DNA of 64,000 bases from Polaribacter sp. (GTDB taxonomy: Bacteria; Bacteroidota; Bacteroidia; Flavobacteriales; Flavobacteriaceae): assembly GCF_024639685.1 (NCBI RefSeq), contig NZ_JAHEHX010000019.1, positions 372,001 through 436,000 of the forward strand, written 5' to 3'. Shown piece after piece: positions 55,783-63,354 of the stretch (its first letter is position 1; each line of letters begins with the position of its first letter). The notes below the pieces were generated by a model. It saw only the letters and a program-made list of their open reading frames with translations. It was not told the origin of the DNA and ran no database searches. The position numbers and the translations under genes were made by a program.

Positions 55783-56634
55783 ATGACTCTTCTAGACAGG
55801 ATAAAAAATCGTTTTAGGAATGGGAATATTGTAGAAAAATTAATCTATATTAATTGTTTTATTTTTTTTAGTACACTGCTTACAAGAGTATTCCAAGGTT
55901 TGTATATAAACGAATACAATTTTATTATAGAATGGTTTTCTTTAAATGGAGATACAAATTCACTACTCATAAAACCATGGTCTTTAATTAGTTACGGTTT
56001 TTTACATGCGGATTTCATTCACATTTTAATGAACTTAATTGTATTTTACTACATTGGCAACCTATTTTTAGAATATTTTACTCATAAACAATTACTTAAT
56101 TTTTATTTTTTAGGAACATTTTTTGGTGGTATTCTATTTGTATTCAGTCAAAATTATTTTCCTTTATTTAATGGAAAAACAGCTACCCTTGTTGGTGCAT
56201 CAGCTGGAATATCTGCCATTTTTATTGGTATTGCTACCTACATTCCAAACTATCAGATAAAATTACGTTTTATTGGATTTGTAAAACTTTCTTACCTGGC
56301 TGCTATATGGATTGGTTTAGACCTATTAGGATTAATTGGCAATAATTCAGGAGGTCATTTTGCACATCTAGGTGGCGCATTATTTGGTTTTTTATTTAAT
56401 AGTAAACCAAAAACTAAAAAAAGTAATCTTTCGAAATATTTTAGAAATATATTAAAAAGAGATAAAAAACCACTAAAAACAGTCTATAACTCAAATAAGA
56501 AGAGAAAAACTACTTCAAATACAGACTTAACACAAAAACAAATAGATGTAATTTTAGATAAAATAAGTAAATCTGGTTACGACACACTAACAAAATCAGA
56601 AAAAGAGTTTTTATTTAAACAAGGAAAAAATTAA
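55783..56634 (+). CDS. Rhomboid intramembrane serine protease (second)
   Basis: 283 aa, inner membrane. A divergent paralogue or tandem partner of the preceding gene. FLHADFIHILMNLIVFYYIGNLF is the helix 2 region, the catalytic Ser is in VGASAGISAIFIGIATYI (GASAG, about residue 149) and the His in HFAHLGGALFGFLF. A cytosolic, Lys-rich C-terminal tail of about 75 residues follows, ending in TQKQIDVILDKISKSGYDTLTKSEKEFLFKQGKN; this tail is a family segment often seen on Bacteroidota rhomboids, probably for interaction. It starts 1 nt after the first rhomboid stop and is followed after 10 nt by the EEP gene. Confidence 0.92.
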   Translation: MTLLDRIKNRFRNGNIVEKLIYINCFIFFSTLLTRVFQGLYINEYNFIIEWFSLNGDTNSLLIKPWSLISYGFLHADFIHILMNLIVFYYIGNLFLEYFTHKQLLNFYFLGTFFGGILFVFSQNYFPLFNGKTATLVGASAGISAIFIGIATYIPNYQIKLRFIGFVKLSYLAAIWIGLDLLGLIGNNSGGHFAHLGGALFGFLFNSKPKTKKSNLSKYFRNILKRDKKPLKTVYNSNKKRKTTSNTDLTQKQIDVILDKISKSGYDTLTKSEKEFLFKQGKN

Positions 56635-56644
56635 AAGCAGCTCA

Positions 56645-57655
56645 TTGAAAAGGTTATCATTTACTAACAAACTACTTTACCTTGTAAACTGTTTACTAGC
56701 AATAAGTCTACTCCTCTCCTATCTTTTACCTTGGGTATCACCAAAAATAGTTCCAAGCTTTGCAATATTTAGCTTGCTAGAGCCAGTTCTACTACTGTTA
56801 AACTTATTGTTTATTGGATATTGGATTTTACAGTTAAAAAAACAATTTTTATTATCAAGTCTTGCTTTATGTATTGGTTATTTTATAATATCTCCACTTT
56901 ATAAATTTGAAGAAAAAAACACTTCAAATAACAACGATTTAAAAATAATGACCTATAATGTTAGAATGTTTAATCATTGGAGATGGATTCCAGATGAAAA
57001 TATTCCCAATAAAATAAAAACATTTATAGAAGAAAAAAATCCAGATGTTCTGCTTTTTCAAGAATTTCATGGCTTAGAGGATCCTGACTTTAATTATCCT
57101 TATAAGTATATCAAAATAAAAAACAAAAAATCTAAAATAGGGTTGGCCATTTATTCTAAATTTAAAATAATCAGTAAAGGATCTTTAGAACTAAAAAATA
57201 CAGCTAACAACATAATTTTTGCTGATATACTAAAAGAAAAAGATACAATAAGAGTTTACAACTTACACCTACAATCTTTAGAATTAAATACCAACGCCAA
57301 AAACTTTGGCCAAGAAAATTCTGAGAAATTAATTGCAAGATTAAGAGATGGGTTTAAAATTCAGGCAGAACAAACTACTGCTTTTTTAAATCATGAAATT
57401 AAATGGAAAGGAAAAAAAATTATTTCAGGAGACTTTAATAACACAGCGTATTCTTGGGTGTATAAAAAAATTCTTGACAGTAAAAAAGATGCTTTTTTAG
57501 AAGCGGGCAAAGGTTTTGGAAAAACTTTTAATTACTGGTTTCCGTTAAGAATTGACTTTATTCTTACCGATAAAGATGCTAACGTTAATAAATTTACAGT
57601 ATTTGATAAAAAGTATTCAGATCATTTCCCTGTACAGGCTCGTATACATTGGTAA
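56645..57655 (+). CDS. Membrane-anchored endonuclease/exonuclease/phosphatase family protein
   Basis: 336 aa. Three N-terminal hydrophobic helices (about 8-85, LLYLVNCLLAISLLLSYLLPWV and following) anchor it in the inner membrane. The rest is an EEP domain (DNase I/sphingomyelinase fold): KIMTYNVRMFNHW, ILLFQEFHGL, VYNLHLQSLELN, ISGDFNNTAYSWVYK and YSDHFPVQARIHW. These carry the metal, catalytic Asp and His residues. Substrate (nucleic acid, lipid or inositol phosphate) cannot be told. The start is TTG 10 nt after the second rhomboid; no ATG fits. It converges on the ABM gene. Confidence 0.87.
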   Translation: MKRLSFTNKLLYLVNCLLAISLLLSYLLPWVSPKIVPSFAIFSLLEPVLLLLNLLFIGYWILQLKKQFLLSSLALCIGYFIISPLYKFEEKNTSNNNDLKIMTYNVRMFNHWRWIPDENIPNKIKTFIEEKNPDVLLFQEFHGLEDPDFNYPYKYIKIKNKKSKIGLAIYSKFKIISKGSLELKNTANNIIFADILKEKDTIRVYNLHLQSLELNTNAKNFGQENSEKLIARLRDGFKIQAEQTTAFLNHEIKWKGKKIISGDFNNTAYSWVYKKILDSKKDAFLEAGKGFGKTFNYWFPLRIDFILTDKDANVNKFTVFDKKYSDHFPVQARIHW

Positions 57656-57678
57656 ATGAATATACAATTGTAAATAAA

Positions 57679-57996
57679 CTACTTCTTAAAACCATATTCA
57701 TGCTCTACTTTACAAATTCTGAGTTGATATTGTGCATACCACTTTTCTTTACCTAATATTCTTGCTTCTGTATGTTCTATATTTTCTCTCCATTTCTGAA
57801 TATCAGCTAAACTTTGCCAATAAGAAACTGTAATACCTAAATCAGCCCTAGCAGACTCTATTCCTAAAAAACCATCTTGTTTTTTGGCTAAAGACCCCAT
57901 TCGCAATGCTGTTTGGTCGTAACCACTTGTATTATCTGCTTTAATTGTTGTAAATATTACAGCATAGTATGGTGGTTTTAAATGAGCTACTATCAT
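57679..57996 (-). CDS. Antibiotic biosynthesis monooxygenase-fold protein
   Basis: 105 aa, cytosolic, single ABM/dimeric alpha-beta barrel domain. Core segments are PPYYAVIFTTIKADNTSGYDQTALRMGSLAKKQDGFLGIESARADLGITVSYWQSLADIQKWRENIEHTEAR. The family includes oxygenases that act without cofactor and heme-degrading IsdG-like proteins; the pattern here (YWQSLADIQKW, HTEARILGKEKWY) is the general stress or unknown type. No substrate can be assigned. It is transcribed alone, convergent with the EEP gene (24-nt gap) and divergent from mtaB (39 nt). Confidence 0.9.
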   Translation of the reverse strand: MIVAHLKPPYYAVIFTTIKADNTSGYDQTALRMGSLAKKQDGFLGIESARADLGITVSYWQSLADIQKWRENIEHTEARILGKEKWYAQYQLRICKVEHEYGFKK

Positions 57997-58007
57997 AATT
58001 AAATTTG

Positions 58008-58015
58008 TAAATTTG
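58008..58015 (+). promoter_or_regulatory. Candidate -7 element for mtaB
   Basis: TAAATTTG, 20 nt before the mtaB ATG. No clear -33. Confidence 0.4.
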
Positions 58016-58035
58016 CGCTCGATAAAAGTAATGGA

Positions 58036-59352
58036 ATGATGTCAGATAAAAAAGTCGCTTTTTATACTTTAGGGTGTAAATTAAATTTTTCTGAAACCTC
58101 AACAATTGCAAGAAACTTTGTAAATGAAGGATATGAAAAAGTTCCCTTTGAACAAGCTGCAGATATATATGTAATAAATACTTGTTCTGTAACAGACAAT
58201 GCAGATAAACGCTTTAAATCTATTGTAAAAAACGCATTAAAGAAAAATGAAAGTGCTTTTTTAATAGCTGTTGGTTGTTATGCACAATTAAAACCAGAAG
58301 AATTGGCTGCTGTAGATGGTGTAGATTTGGTTTTAGGAGCAACTGAAAAGTTTAAAGTAACTAGTTATTTAAATGATTTAAGTAAAAATGATTTAGGTGA
58401 AGTACATTCTTGCGAAATTGTAGATGTCGATTTTTATGTAGGGTCTTATTCAATTGGAGACAGAACTCGTGCTTTTCTGAAAGTACAGGATGGCTGTGAT
58501 TACAAATGTACCTATTGCACTATACCTTTAGCTAGAGGTATCTCTAGAAGTGATAAATTACAAAATGTTATAGAAAATGCTAAGGAAATATCATCTAAAG
58601 GCATTAAAGAAATTGTATTAACTGGAGTTAATATTGGTGATTATGGTAAAGGTGAATTTGGCAACAAAAAACATGAACATACTTTTTTAGATTTGGTGAA
58701 AGAATTAGATCAGGTAAAAGGTATTCATCGTTTAAGAATATCTTCTATAGAACCCAATTTATTAAAAGACGAAACAATCGATTTTGTCTCTAAATCAAAT
58801 TCTTTTGTTCCTCATTTTCATATTCCTTTACAATCTGGAAGTGATGAACTATTGAAAAAAATGAAGCGTAGGTATCTAAAAAATACTTATACAAATAGAG
58901 TTCATAGAATTAAAAAAGTAATGCCAAATGCTTGTATTGGTGTAGATGTAATAGTAGGTTTCCCTGGTGAAACAGATGAATTATTTCTAGAAACTTACAA
59001 TTATTTAAATGATTTAGACGTTTCATATTTACATGTTTTTACTTACTCTGAAAGACCAAATACTGAAGCTGTAGATTTTAAAGATGTTGTGCCTAAGAAA
59101 ATAAGAGCAAAACGTAGTAAAATGTTAAGGGGCTTATCTGCAAAAAAACGCAGAGCTTTTTACGAATCACAACTTGGAAATACAAGTACTGTTTTGTTTG
59201 AAAATGAAAATAAGGAAGGATACATTCAAGGGTTTACAGAAAATTATGTAAAAGTTAAAACACCTTGGAACCCTAAATTAAAAAACACGCTACATTCAAT
59301 TACTTTAACAGAAATAGATGAAGACGGTCTGGTTCGTTTTAATTTTAAATAA
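58036..59352 (+). CDS. mtaB: tRNA t6A37 methylthiotransferase MtaB
   Basis: Radical SAM enzyme that adds a methylthio group to t6A37 in tRNA (ms2t6A). Cytosolic. 438 aa. The UPF0004 domain binds a second [4Fe-4S] cluster through Cys residues in TLGCKLNFSETST, NTCSVTDNADKR and IAVGCYAQ. The radical SAM motif is VQDGCDYKCTYCTIPLARG (CxxxCxxC, about residues 156-163). A TRAM-like C-terminal region follows. I prefer MtaB to MiaB or RimO because of the CKLN signature and the SVT motif. It starts at MMSDKKVAFYTLG; either ATG is possible. Confidence 0.94.
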   Translation: MMSDKKVAFYTLGCKLNFSETSTIARNFVNEGYEKVPFEQAADIYVINTCSVTDNADKRFKSIVKNALKKNESAFLIAVGCYAQLKPEELAAVDGVDLVLGATEKFKVTSYLNDLSKNDLGEVHSCEIVDVDFYVGSYSIGDRTRAFLKVQDGCDYKCTYCTIPLARGISRSDKLQNVIENAKEISSKGIKEIVLTGVNIGDYGKGEFGNKKHEHTFLDLVKELDQVKGIHRLRISSIEPNLLKDETIDFVSKSNSFVPHFHIPLQSGSDELLKKMKRRYLKNTYTNRVHRIKKVMPNACIGVDVIVGFPGETDELFLETYNYLNDLDVSYLHVFTYSERPNTEAVDFKDVVPKKIRAKRSKMLRGLSAKKRRAFYESQLGNTSTVLFENENKEGYIQGFTENYVKVKTPWNPKLKNTLHSITLTEIDEDGLVRFNFK

Positions 59353-59373
59353 AAAAGTAAATCGTTAGGAAAA

Positions 59374-60042
59374 ATGAACAAAGGCAAAATTAATATCTAT
59401 TTTATGCCTGGTTTAGCTGCTGGACCTGAAATTTTTGATAACTTATATTTAAATAGCAATAGGTTTAACTGTCATTATCTCACATGGATAGACCCTATAG
59501 ATGTAGAGGAAAGTATTCAAAGTTATGCTTTACGATTATCAAAAAACATAAAGCATAAAAACCCAGTTTTAATAGGTGTATCTTTTGGAGGTATTATTAT
59601 ACAAGAGATTAGTAAATTAATTACCACACAAAAAATTATAATTATTTCTAGTGTAAAATCTACCTCAGAATTACCTACTTCGTTTACAATTGCGAGTAAA
59701 AGCAGGATTTACAAGTTATTTCCAACAAAAATTATCACCAACTTTGATGATTATAGCAAGTTTTTTATAGGAAAAACATTAGAAAAGAAAGCAAAGTTGT
59801 ACAAAAAATATTTATCAGTTAGAAATGAAACATATCTAAAATGGTCTTTAGAAAATGTGATTAATTGGCAACAAGAAAATGTGATTCGTGATATACTTCA
59901 TATACATGGAAGTAAAGATGAAATCTTTCCTATTAAAAATATAAAAAACTGCATTATTATTGAAGGAGCAAATCACTCTATGATAATTTTAAAAGCAAAA
60001 GAAATTTTAAAAATAATTGAAGGTGTTTTCTTTTCTTTATAG
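59374..60042 (+). CDS. Alpha/beta hydrolase family protein
   Basis: 222 aa, small cytosolic alpha/beta hydrolase-like protein. The nucleophile elbow is VLIGVSFGGIIIQEIS (GVSFGG, Ser at about residue 70). A later ILHIHGSKDEIFPI supplies the acid residue and EGANHSMIILK the His, so the Ser-Asp-His triad looks complete. The N-terminus KINIYFMPGLAAGPEIFDNL has the usual oxyanion region. Substrate unknown; it may be an esterase or a thioesterase. It lies 21 nt after mtaB and 41 nt before the transglycosylase in the same direction. Confidence 0.85.
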   Translation: MNKGKINIYFMPGLAAGPEIFDNLYLNSNRFNCHYLTWIDPIDVEESIQSYALRLSKNIKHKNPVLIGVSFGGIIIQEISKLITTQKIIIISSVKSTSELPTSFTIASKSRIYKLFPTKIITNFDDYSKFFIGKTLEKKAKLYKKYLSVRNETYLKWSLENVINWQQENVIRDILHIHGSKDEIFPIKNIKNCIIIEGANHSMIILKAKEILKIIEGVFFSL

Positions 60043-60083
60043 GATTTTATTTTAGTATTTTTAAGCTAAATTTATTAATTAAA

Positions 60084-60986
60084 ATGAAAAAAATACTACC
60101 CTTTTTATACATACTAGCTTGTTTAACAATTTTAATGATTTTTTTTTATGGTACTCATGAAAATGAAGTACAATCAATTACTAATACTCATAAAAACTAC
60201 AAAGTTAAAGCACTAGAACTTCCTTTAAACTTAAATTTAGCAGGAGAAAAAGTACCTATTGAAATTACAGATGTTAGAGAAAGAATGGATAGAGAATTGT
60301 TAGTAAATACATATTGGCAATCTAATGGATTATTGCTACTAAAAAGAGCTAACAAATACTTTCCTATTTTAGAACCTTTGCTAAAAAAATATGGTCTCCC
60401 AGATGATTTTAAATATTTAGCATTGGCAGAAAGTGGTTTTATTGACGAAACGTCTTCTGCTGGAGCAGCTGGTATGTGGCATTTTATGAAAACTACTGGT
60501 AAAGAATATGGATTAGAAATTAATAAAAATGTCGATGAACGCTACCATATAGAAAAATCTACAAAAGTAGCGGCTGAGTACTTAAAAAAATCTAAAGAAA
60601 GATTGGGTTCTTGGACTCTAGCAGCAGCAGCTTACAATGCAGGTAATTATGGTATTTCTAAAAGGTTGGACACCCAGCAAGTTACCTCTTACTACGACGC
60701 CTTGCTGCCCGATGAAACAGAACGATATGTCTTTAGAATATTAGCGTTAAAAGAAGTGATTTCTAACCCAAAAAAATATGGATTTATTTTTGAAGAAAGC
60801 GATTTATATACCTCAGAAAAAACGAAAGAAGTAAAAGTGGATACTGCTATTACAAATATTGCTTCTTTTGCTAAAGGATTTGGGTTAAATTATAAAGAAT
60901 TAAAAAAAAATAACCCTTGGTTAAGAGAAAATCATTTAAATAACAAAAGTAGAAAAGAATACACAATAAAAATTCCTGTAAAATAG
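60084..60986 (+). CDS. Lytic transglycosylase, MltD-like
   Basis: 300 aa. One N-terminal hydrophobic segment (about 5-22, LPFLYILACLTILMIFF) is a signal anchor. The SLT domain (about 100-220) cleaves peptidoglycan beta-1,4 bonds with formation of anhydro-MurNAc: FKYLALAESGFIDETSSAGAAGMWHFMKTTGKEYGL (catalytic Glu in AESG, about residue 118), SWTLAAAAYNAG and LPDETERYVFRIL. The C-terminal 50 residues (TAITNIASFAKGFGLNYKELKKNNPWLRENHL) resemble a divergent LysM-like module. It acts in cell-wall remodelling. The preceding hydrolase gene is in the same direction. Confidence 0.92.
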   Translation: MKKILPFLYILACLTILMIFFYGTHENEVQSITNTHKNYKVKALELPLNLNLAGEKVPIEITDVRERMDRELLVNTYWQSNGLLLLKRANKYFPILEPLLKKYGLPDDFKYLALAESGFIDETSSAGAAGMWHFMKTTGKEYGLEINKNVDERYHIEKSTKVAAEYLKKSKERLGSWTLAAAAYNAGNYGISKRLDTQQVTSYYDALLPDETERYVFRILALKEVISNPKKYGFIFEESDLYTSEKTKEVKVDTAITNIASFAKGFGLNYKELKKNNPWLRENHLNNKSRKEYTIKIPVK

Positions 60987-60990
60987 TAAA

Positions 60991-61188
60991 CTATATTATT
61001 ATATTTTTTACTCTACCTACAATACCTGTTTCTAATTGAACTTTAATTCCATGTGAGTGTTGAATTGATTTTGTAAGAATTTTTGCAACAATTCCAGATG
61101 TAATTTTTCCTGACCTTTGATTTGGTTTTTGAACAATTTCTACATAAGCTCCAACTGTTATATTTCGTCTTTTTCTTCCATCTAGCAT
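60991..61188 (-). CDS. YwbE family protein
   Basis: 65 aa, cytosolic. I recognise the YwbE family from GRKRRNITVGAYVEIVQKPNQRSGKITSGIVAKILTKSIQHSHGIKVQLETGIVGRVKNI, a compact KOW/SH3-like beta fold that covers the whole protein. The function is not established; the fold and basic charge suggest RNA or ribosome contact (inference). It converges on the transglycosylase with a 4-nt gap and lies downstream of the cold-shock gene in the same direction, behind a terminator. Confidence 0.88.
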   Translation of the reverse strand: MLDGRKRRNITVGAYVEIVQKPNQRSGKITSGIVAKILTKSIQHSHGIKVQLETGIVGRVKNIII

Positions 61189-61233
61189 ACTGTAAATTTA
61201 TAAAAAAATAAACACACTATTTTATTACATAAA

Positions 61234-61260
61234 AAAAGCCTCGCAAATAGCGAGGCTTTT
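61234..61260. terminator. Cold-shock gene terminator
   Basis: Perfect 11-bp stem AAAAGCCTCGC/GCGAGGCTTTT with a 5-nt loop and A/T runs on both sides. It ends the cold-shock gene on the minus strand and can act in both directions. Confidence 0.9.
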
Positions 61261-61289
61261 AGATAAAAATTTAACTAGTAATAAATATA

Positions 61290-61481
61290 TTATAATACTT
61301 TTACGTTTACTGCGTTTAATCCTTTTCTTCCATCTTGTAATTCGAATTCAACTTCGTCGTTTTCACGAATTTCGTCAATTAATCCTGACACGTGTACAAA
61401 ATGTTCTTTGTTTGATCCTTCTTCAGTGATAAATCCAAATCCTTTAGATTCGTTGAAAAATTTTACGGTACCTTTATTCAT
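61290..61481 (-). CDS. Cold-shock domain protein
   Basis: 63 aa from ATG at 61481 (MNKGTVKFFNESKGFGFITEE); the ORF-track version adds 13 residues that do not belong to the domain. Single-stranded nucleic-acid-binding OB fold with RNP1 (KGFGFI) and RNP2-like (HFVHVS). By family it acts as RNA chaperone or antiterminator in cold or general growth. The minus-strand TATCTTTG lies about 55-62 nt upstream, giving a leader of roughly 45-50 nt, shorter than the E. coli cspA leader. Single gene with its own strong terminator. Confidence 0.96.
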   Translation of the reverse strand: MNKGTVKFFNESKGFGFITEEGSNKEHFVHVSGLIDEIRENDEVEFELQDGRKGLNAVNVKVL

Positions 61482-61535
61482 TATAAAAAAATTATGTGTT
61501 GTTAAATTTATTCCTAACAACGTTTATTTGAGTCA

Positions 61536-61543
61536 CAAAGATA
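61536..61543 (-). promoter_or_regulatory. Candidate -7 element for the cold-shock gene
   Basis: TATCTTTG on the minus strand. -33 is only A/T-rich. Confidence 0.5.
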
Positions 61544-61596
61544 CTGCCATTTATTTTAGAATAGCCTATAAGAAGCATATTCTTTTAAAAATCATG

Positions 61597-62538
61597 TTAA
61601 AGCCTAACTATATTAGCTTTTGCTTGTTCAAAATCACTAATAATATCTTCTAAAACCTTTTTAGCCGGTAAAATATTATGTATTAGACCTGCAATTTGAC
61701 CGATTTCTAGCTCTCCATTTTCTAAATCTCCCTCAAACATCCCTTTTTTTGCTCTTGCTCTGCCTAATAATTCTTTCAAATCTTCAATAGTTGGTTTTTG
61801 CAGATATAGTTCTTGTACTTCTTGATAAAATTTATTTTTTACCAAACGAACAGGAGCCAATTCCTTTAAAGTTAAATGTGTATCACCATCTTTAACGTTT
61901 ACAATGGTATCTTTAAAGTTGTTGTGTGCAGAGGATTCTTTAGTAGCTGCAAACCTACTCCCTATTTGCACAGCATCTGCTCCTAAAACCATAGCTGCTA
62001 ACATTCCTTTACCAGAACCAATTCCTCCTGCAGCAATTACAGGTATTTTAACTTGTTCTTTAACCATAGGTATTAAAGTAAAAGTGGTAGTTTCTTCACG
62101 TCCATTATGACCTCCAGCCTCAAAACCTTCACAAACAACAGCATCTACACCTGCTGCTTGTGCTTTTAAAGCAAACTTTACAGAACTTACAACATGAACT
62201 ACAGTTATGCCTTTAGATTTTAAATGTGCAGTCCATGTTTTTGGATTACCTGCAGAAATAAATACAATTTTTACACCTTCTTCTATAATAATATTCAAGA
62301 TTTCCTCTATTTGAGGATACAGCATAGGAACGTTAACCCCAAAAGGTTTATCTGTTGCTTTTTTACATTTCTGAATATGTTCTCTTAAGACTTCTGGGTA
62401 CATAGAACCAGCACCAATTAAACCTAAACCTCCTGCATTTGAAACTGCAGAAGCTAGCTTCCAACCAGAAACCCAAATCATTCCACCTTGAATAATTGGA
62501 TATTGTATATTAAAAAGCTGTGTGATTTTATTTGTCAT
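61597..62538 (-). CDS. FabK / nitronate monooxygenase family protein
   Basis: 313 aa, cytosolic FMN-dependent TIM barrel of the nitronate monooxygenase / enoyl-ACP reductase II family. The N-terminus ITQLFNIQYPIIQGGMIWVSGWKLASAVSNAGGLGLIGAGSM, the FMN phosphate region VIAAGGIGSGKGMLAAMVLGADAVQIGSRFAAT and the segment VDAVVCEGFEAGGHNGRE (GGHxG) are typical. NMO and FabK cannot be separated safely by eye; the lack of the NMO substrate loop residues and the length of 313 make FabK or a general 2-nitropropane dioxygenase name equally possible. It lies 2 nt downstream of the disrupted YwqK/TonB-C gene. Confidence 0.88.
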   Translation of the reverse strand: MTNKITQLFNIQYPIIQGGMIWVSGWKLASAVSNAGGLGLIGAGSMYPEVLREHIQKCKKATDKPFGVNVPMLYPQIEEILNIIIEEGVKIVFISAGNPKTWTAHLKSKGITVVHVVSSVKFALKAQAAGVDAVVCEGFEAGGHNGREETTTFTLIPMVKEQVKIPVIAAGGIGSGKGMLAAMVLGADAVQIGSRFAATKESSAHNNFKDTIVNVKDGDTHLTLKELAPVRLVKNKFYQEVQELYLQKPTIEDLKELLGRARAKKGMFEGDLENGELEIGQIAGLIHNILPAKKVLEDIISDFEQAKANIVRL

Positions 62539-62540
62539 AA

Positions 62541-63338
62541 TTATTTAAAATATAACGTAAATGAGTTTTGTATAGGCACCTCTCTTCCACCAGAAAAACC
62601 TGGTTGCCATCCTTTTATATTACTAAAGAAATCAATTATTTTATTTTTTAATTCAAGAAGTAAAACATCATAAACTCTAACGTTTCTTAGTTTGCCATCT
62701 ACACCAATTGTATAATCAACTGTAATACTACCTTTGATGTTATAATTTAAACCCAATACAAATTTTTGGACAAGTTTTTTATATTTCTTTGTTCCACCTT
62801 TAAACTCTGGCTTACTGTTGCAACAGTTTTTATTTATTTTTTTCTGATTTCCGTTTTTCTCATAAAATCTTTCATTCAATAATGAATCATTCTTAAATAA
62901 AGCCATTGCAGCTAATTCACCTGAGTAATAATAACGTCTCCAAAGCCCCTCTCTTTTACCATTAATATATCTTCCTTCAAAATTTTTATTACGATTATCA
63001 AACCAAGAGGAAAATTTTCCGTTTTTCAAGCCTTTTTTATTAAAGTATAATATACTTGAAATACTGTCATTGATATCGTAAGTAACCATTTGACCAATCT
63101 TATTCTTAGAATCTTTTGTTTTAGAATGCCAATAAACAGCCAATTGATTGTTTCTTCTAAATCTTCTAAATAACCAAAGAGAATCGTTCTCTTTTGTCAG
63201 TTTTTGTATAATTCTAGTTTTTAATGGATCTTTAGTGACATTACCTTTAGAGTCATAAAGCGTAGTGATTTCTTAATTTTGAGAGAAACCTAAGAAAGAG
63301 AGAAACAAAGGAATAATAAAGCAATATTTTTTCATCAT
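62541..63338 (-). pseudogene. Secreted YwqK-like/TonB C-terminal protein with in-frame stop
   Basis: The track shows 200 aa from an internal TTG, but the frame extends upstream to MMKKYCFIIPLFLSFLGFSQN, a clear signal peptide, then a TAA (63275-63273, codon 22) and EITTLYDSKGNVTKDPLKTRI. So the gene was about 265 aa with one nonsense codon exactly after the signal peptide. The body has MORN/YwqK-type repeats (GKFSSWFDNRNKNFEGRYINGKREGLWRRYYYSGE) and a TonB C-terminal-like domain (GSITVDYTIGVDGKLRNVRVYD ... FSNIKGWQPG). Repeat proteins of this type are common in Bacteroidota; the role is unknown. It lies 16 nt downstream of mnmA and 2 nt upstream of the FabK-like gene. Confidence 0.8.
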
Positions 63339-63354
63339 AAGATTTTCTATAAAT

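Noticed and set aside
61482-61520. 13-residue N-terminal extension of the cold-shock ORF
   Set aside because: The cold-shock domain begins at MNKGTVKFF; the extension has no domain match and falls in the leader.
63273-63275. Programmed readthrough of the TAA as an explanation
   Set aside because: TAA is not a known recoding codon in Bacteroidota, and no recoding element is visible nearby. Nonsense mutation or error is simpler.
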